Assembly (NCBI RefSeq): GCF_002128425.1
Contig: NZ_NESS01000019.1
Coordinates: 1 to 55,593 of the forward strand
From: Gottfriedia acidiceleris
GTDB taxonomy: Bacteria > Bacillota > Bacilli > Bacillales > Bacillaceae_G
Direction: 5' to 3'
Length of the DNA: 55,593 nt
Shown here in pieces: positions 53,997-55,593 of the stretch; position 1 is the first letter of the stretch, and every line of letters begins with the position of its first letter. Below the pieces are notes generated by a model, which ran no database searches, was not told the origin of the DNA, and saw only the letters and a program-made list of their open reading frames with translations. Made by a program: the position numbers and the translations under genes.

Positions 53997-55211
53997 TTAA
54001 GAGACTTCTTCGATCGATACAGAATACCCTAATTTTTCGAGTCTTCGAACTGAATAACGGACCATTGATGCTTCTTTTTGTTTGTCAAAATAATCTTCTC
54101 CTAAGTCTCTGTACATTTCTTTCCTGGTCAGAAGATAATAGGCGATTCTTAACATGGCATGTGCTACTACTATTCCTGCTCTTTTCCTACCTTTTCGTGC
54201 TGCTGTTCTTCGATACATTGCTCCAAGGTAGTTTTTGGATGCACCCACAGAATGTGCGGCTTCAGTTAAGGCTGCTTTAAAATACTTGTTGCCTTTTTTG
54301 GATTTAGTTGATTTCCTTTTACCAGCGCTTTCATTATGTCCAGGAACTAATGCTGCCCAGGAACATAATCGGGGTGCACTCCCAAACTGGTTCTCTAGAT
54401 CTGTTCCAATTTCGGCGAGTATCTGTTCAGCCATACGTGTAGCGATACCTGGAATTGAGTCCAGTCGTTCTATGTCTTCTTGATAAGAGCTTACTCTTTG
54501 GGTTACTTCTAAATCGAGTTTTTCAATTTGTTCAGTTAGAAAATCAATGTGAGTTAATATTGTTTTCAGCATCATACGTTGATGAGGATTAACATAACCT
54601 CGTAGAGCGAGCTCAAGTTCATCCTTTTTTCGTTTTAATGAGCGACGAGCCATACTTGCTAGTTTCGTAGGATCTTCTTCTCCATCTGCAATAGCGTAAA
54701 GCATTTCTTTAGATGAAACACCCATAATATCTGAAACAACAGAGCCCAGTTTAATATTCGCACCTTCCAGTACTTTTTGAATTCTATTAAGTTGTCTAGA
54801 GCGTTCTTCAATTATACTTCTACGATATCGAACTAGTTCTCTTAATTCGCGTTGTTGTCGATTGGGAATGAAGCTGGCTGTTAGTAACCCATGACGGAGA
54901 AGTTGGGCAATCCATTCTGCATCTTTTACGTCAGTTTTTCGTCCAGGAGCTTTCATATGTTGTGCATTGACGACAAAAACTTCTAAATCTTCAGCTTCAA
55001 CTAAATTAACAATGGGTTTCCAATACACACCTGTACTTTCCATTGCGACATGGGTACACCCATGTGATTTTATCCAATCCATCAATTTTATTAAAAATAT
55101 TGTTTTCGTTGAAAACGTTTGAATCTCCTTTCCTTCTGGTGTCATAATACAGGCAGTAATGTTGTCCTTGTGAACATCCATTCCGCAAACTCGTTCAATG
55201 ATAACTTCCAT
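53997..55211 (-). CDS. IS110-family transposase (DEDD recombinase)
   Basis: A 404-residue IS110 transposase. The N-terminal RuvC-like DEDD tetrad is visible: Asp12 (CGMDVHKD), Glu58 (AMESTGVYW), Asp94 and Asp97 (KTDVKDAEW). The C-terminal transposase_20 domain has LDSIPGIATRMAEQILAEIG and SWAALVPGHNESAGKRKSTK, including the likely catalytic Ser. The frame is intact. The ATG at 55211 is nine bases after AAGGAAGG; an ATG at 55220 abuts it. It lies on the minus strand beyond the spoVR remnant. Confidence 0.93.
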   Translation of the reverse strand: MEVIIERVCGMDVHKDNITACIMTPEGKEIQTFSTKTIFLIKLMDWIKSHGCTHVAMESTGVYWKPIVNLVEAEDLEVFVVNAQHMKAPGRKTDVKDAEWIAQLLRHGLLTASFIPNRQQRELRELVRYRRSIIEERSRQLNRIQKVLEGANIKLGSVVSDIMGVSSKEMLYAIADGEEDPTKLASMARRSLKRKKDELELALRGYVNPHQRMMLKTILTHIDFLTEQIEKLDLEVTQRVSSYQEDIERLDSIPGIATRMAEQILAEIGTDLENQFGSAPRLCSWAALVPGHNESAGKRKSTKSKKGNKYFKAALTEAAHSVGASKNYLGAMYRRTAARKGRKRAGIVVAHAMLRIAYYLLTRKEMYRDLGEDYFDKQKEASMVRYSVRRLEKLGYSVSIEEVS

Positions 55212-55214
55212 TGA

Positions 55215-55500
55215 ATTCATCCTTCCTTTGGCTTTAAAAGTAGGGGCTGGTGCAAAAATCAGAATAGGATTAATCTACCATGAGTGCTTCCCGTAAGGGA
55301 GCGACAGACTGTGATGCACCGTGATCGTTGGAGTCAGACTAAATGATGGGCTCTAATGGCACCATAGTTGATCGACCTTCCTCACCCAGCCATAGAAGCA
55401 GTATTGACGATTTTTATTCTTTTTCATTCGCTGTGGTGCAGCGCTTGCGCTGCATGGGTGGCTAAATGGCAGATTAGTTGTGCGAAATGTTTCTAGCTTA
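55215..55500 (-). ncRNA. Candidate IS110 bridge-RNA region (non-coding left end)
   Basis: The approximately 280 bases upstream of the transposase on its strand have no gene. They hold strong hairpins: TGCAGCGC-TT-GCGCTGCA (55437-55454, perfect) and TCCC-GTAA-GGGA (55289-55300). IS110-group elements encode a structured bridge RNA in this position that specifies target and donor. Exact ends are not determinable by eye. Confidence 0.6.
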
Positions 55501-55593
55501 AATAGAGAATGGTTACATTACTCTGGTAAAGGCTAGACAGTTCCTTTCGGAATTGAAGGATTATATCGAAGAATCAAATGATTGGGTAACGCC
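55501..55593. other. Window edge beyond the IS110 element, unassigned
   Basis: An open frame without a start reads ENGYITLVKARQFLSELKDY and continues off the window. It has no visible start codon with ribosome site and no recognisable family, so no gene is called. Confidence 0.4.

Noticed and set aside
55512-55593. Open frame at the right edge (NGYITLVKARQF...)
   Set aside because: No start codon with ribosome site inside the window and no family recognised. The sequence is too short to judge.

Overview
The window is AT-rich DNA from a spore-forming Bacillaceae (Bacillus sensu lato). Pointers are a BclA-type collagen-like surface protein, an intracellular subtilisin with the LIPY propeptide motif, a SpoVR remnant, DUF2642 proteins, T-box and S-box leaders, the Bacillus methionine-salvage gene set and a glnR-glnA locus with GlnR/TnrA boxes. 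The genus cannot be settled from this stretch. Most genes have strong AGGAGG-type ribosome binding sites, with frequent TTG and GTG starts, and many are followed by clear intrinsic terminators.

Layout. 1-1.5 kb: the 3' part of a collagen-like gene. 1.7-10.1 kb: mostly single genes (ACT-like protein, DUF6429, small membrane proteins, a DmpA-type P1 peptidase, a lipoprotein, a ribbon-helix-helix/methyltransferase fusion, PspC, isochorismatase fold). 10.3-14.7 kb: intracellular serine protease, nitronate monooxygenase, Nudix and RraA-like proteins, and an RHH plus J-domain-like protein. 14.8-19.6 kb: an ArsR-SRPBCC operon with an operator over its start codon, then PatB/MalY lyase, VOC and APH-like genes. 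20-30 kb: VanW, a BCS1-like AAA ATPase, a T-box leader before an MFS exporter, a decaying cluster of tiny membrane genes, an SLC13/ArsB-fold permease, an MFS-TetR pair with operators in the promoter, and a frameshifted amidase. 30-33.9 kb: small proteins, a YjeM-like permease and DUF421. 33.9-41.9 kb: the complete methionine salvage cluster (mtnD-B-X-W and mtnE on minus; mtnU and mtnK-A on plus) with two SAM-I riboswitches. 42.3-46.9 kb: nucleoside hydrolase, then glnR, a divergent glutamine synthetase and the housekeeping glnA. 47-53 kb: accessory cargo. 53.1-55.6 kb: a broken spoVR and an IS110 element with a candidate bridge-RNA region.

How the genes fit together. MtnK/MtnA/MtnW/MtnX/MtnB/MtnD/MtnE with the MtnU omega-amidase return methylthioribose to methionine, and the two S-box leaders put the two main arms under SAM control. 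GlnR, the paralogous synthetase and GlnA form the ammonium assimilation locus; the extra copy carries Lys where the regulatory Arg62 sits in GlnA.

The most striking structural signal is a degenerate direct repeat of the last codons, stop and terminator of glnA. One copy is at glnA itself (46839-46906) and one is 6.1 kb away (52984-53052). A tyrosine-recombinase remnant lies just inside the first copy. This looks like the scar of an integrative element that used the glnA 3' end as attachment site and left a MarR/nitroreductase/monooxygenase operon and a DUF2642-ArsB-DUF2642 block. Several genes in the window carry single-base indels, mostly near homopolymers, so part of the apparent decay could be assembly error.
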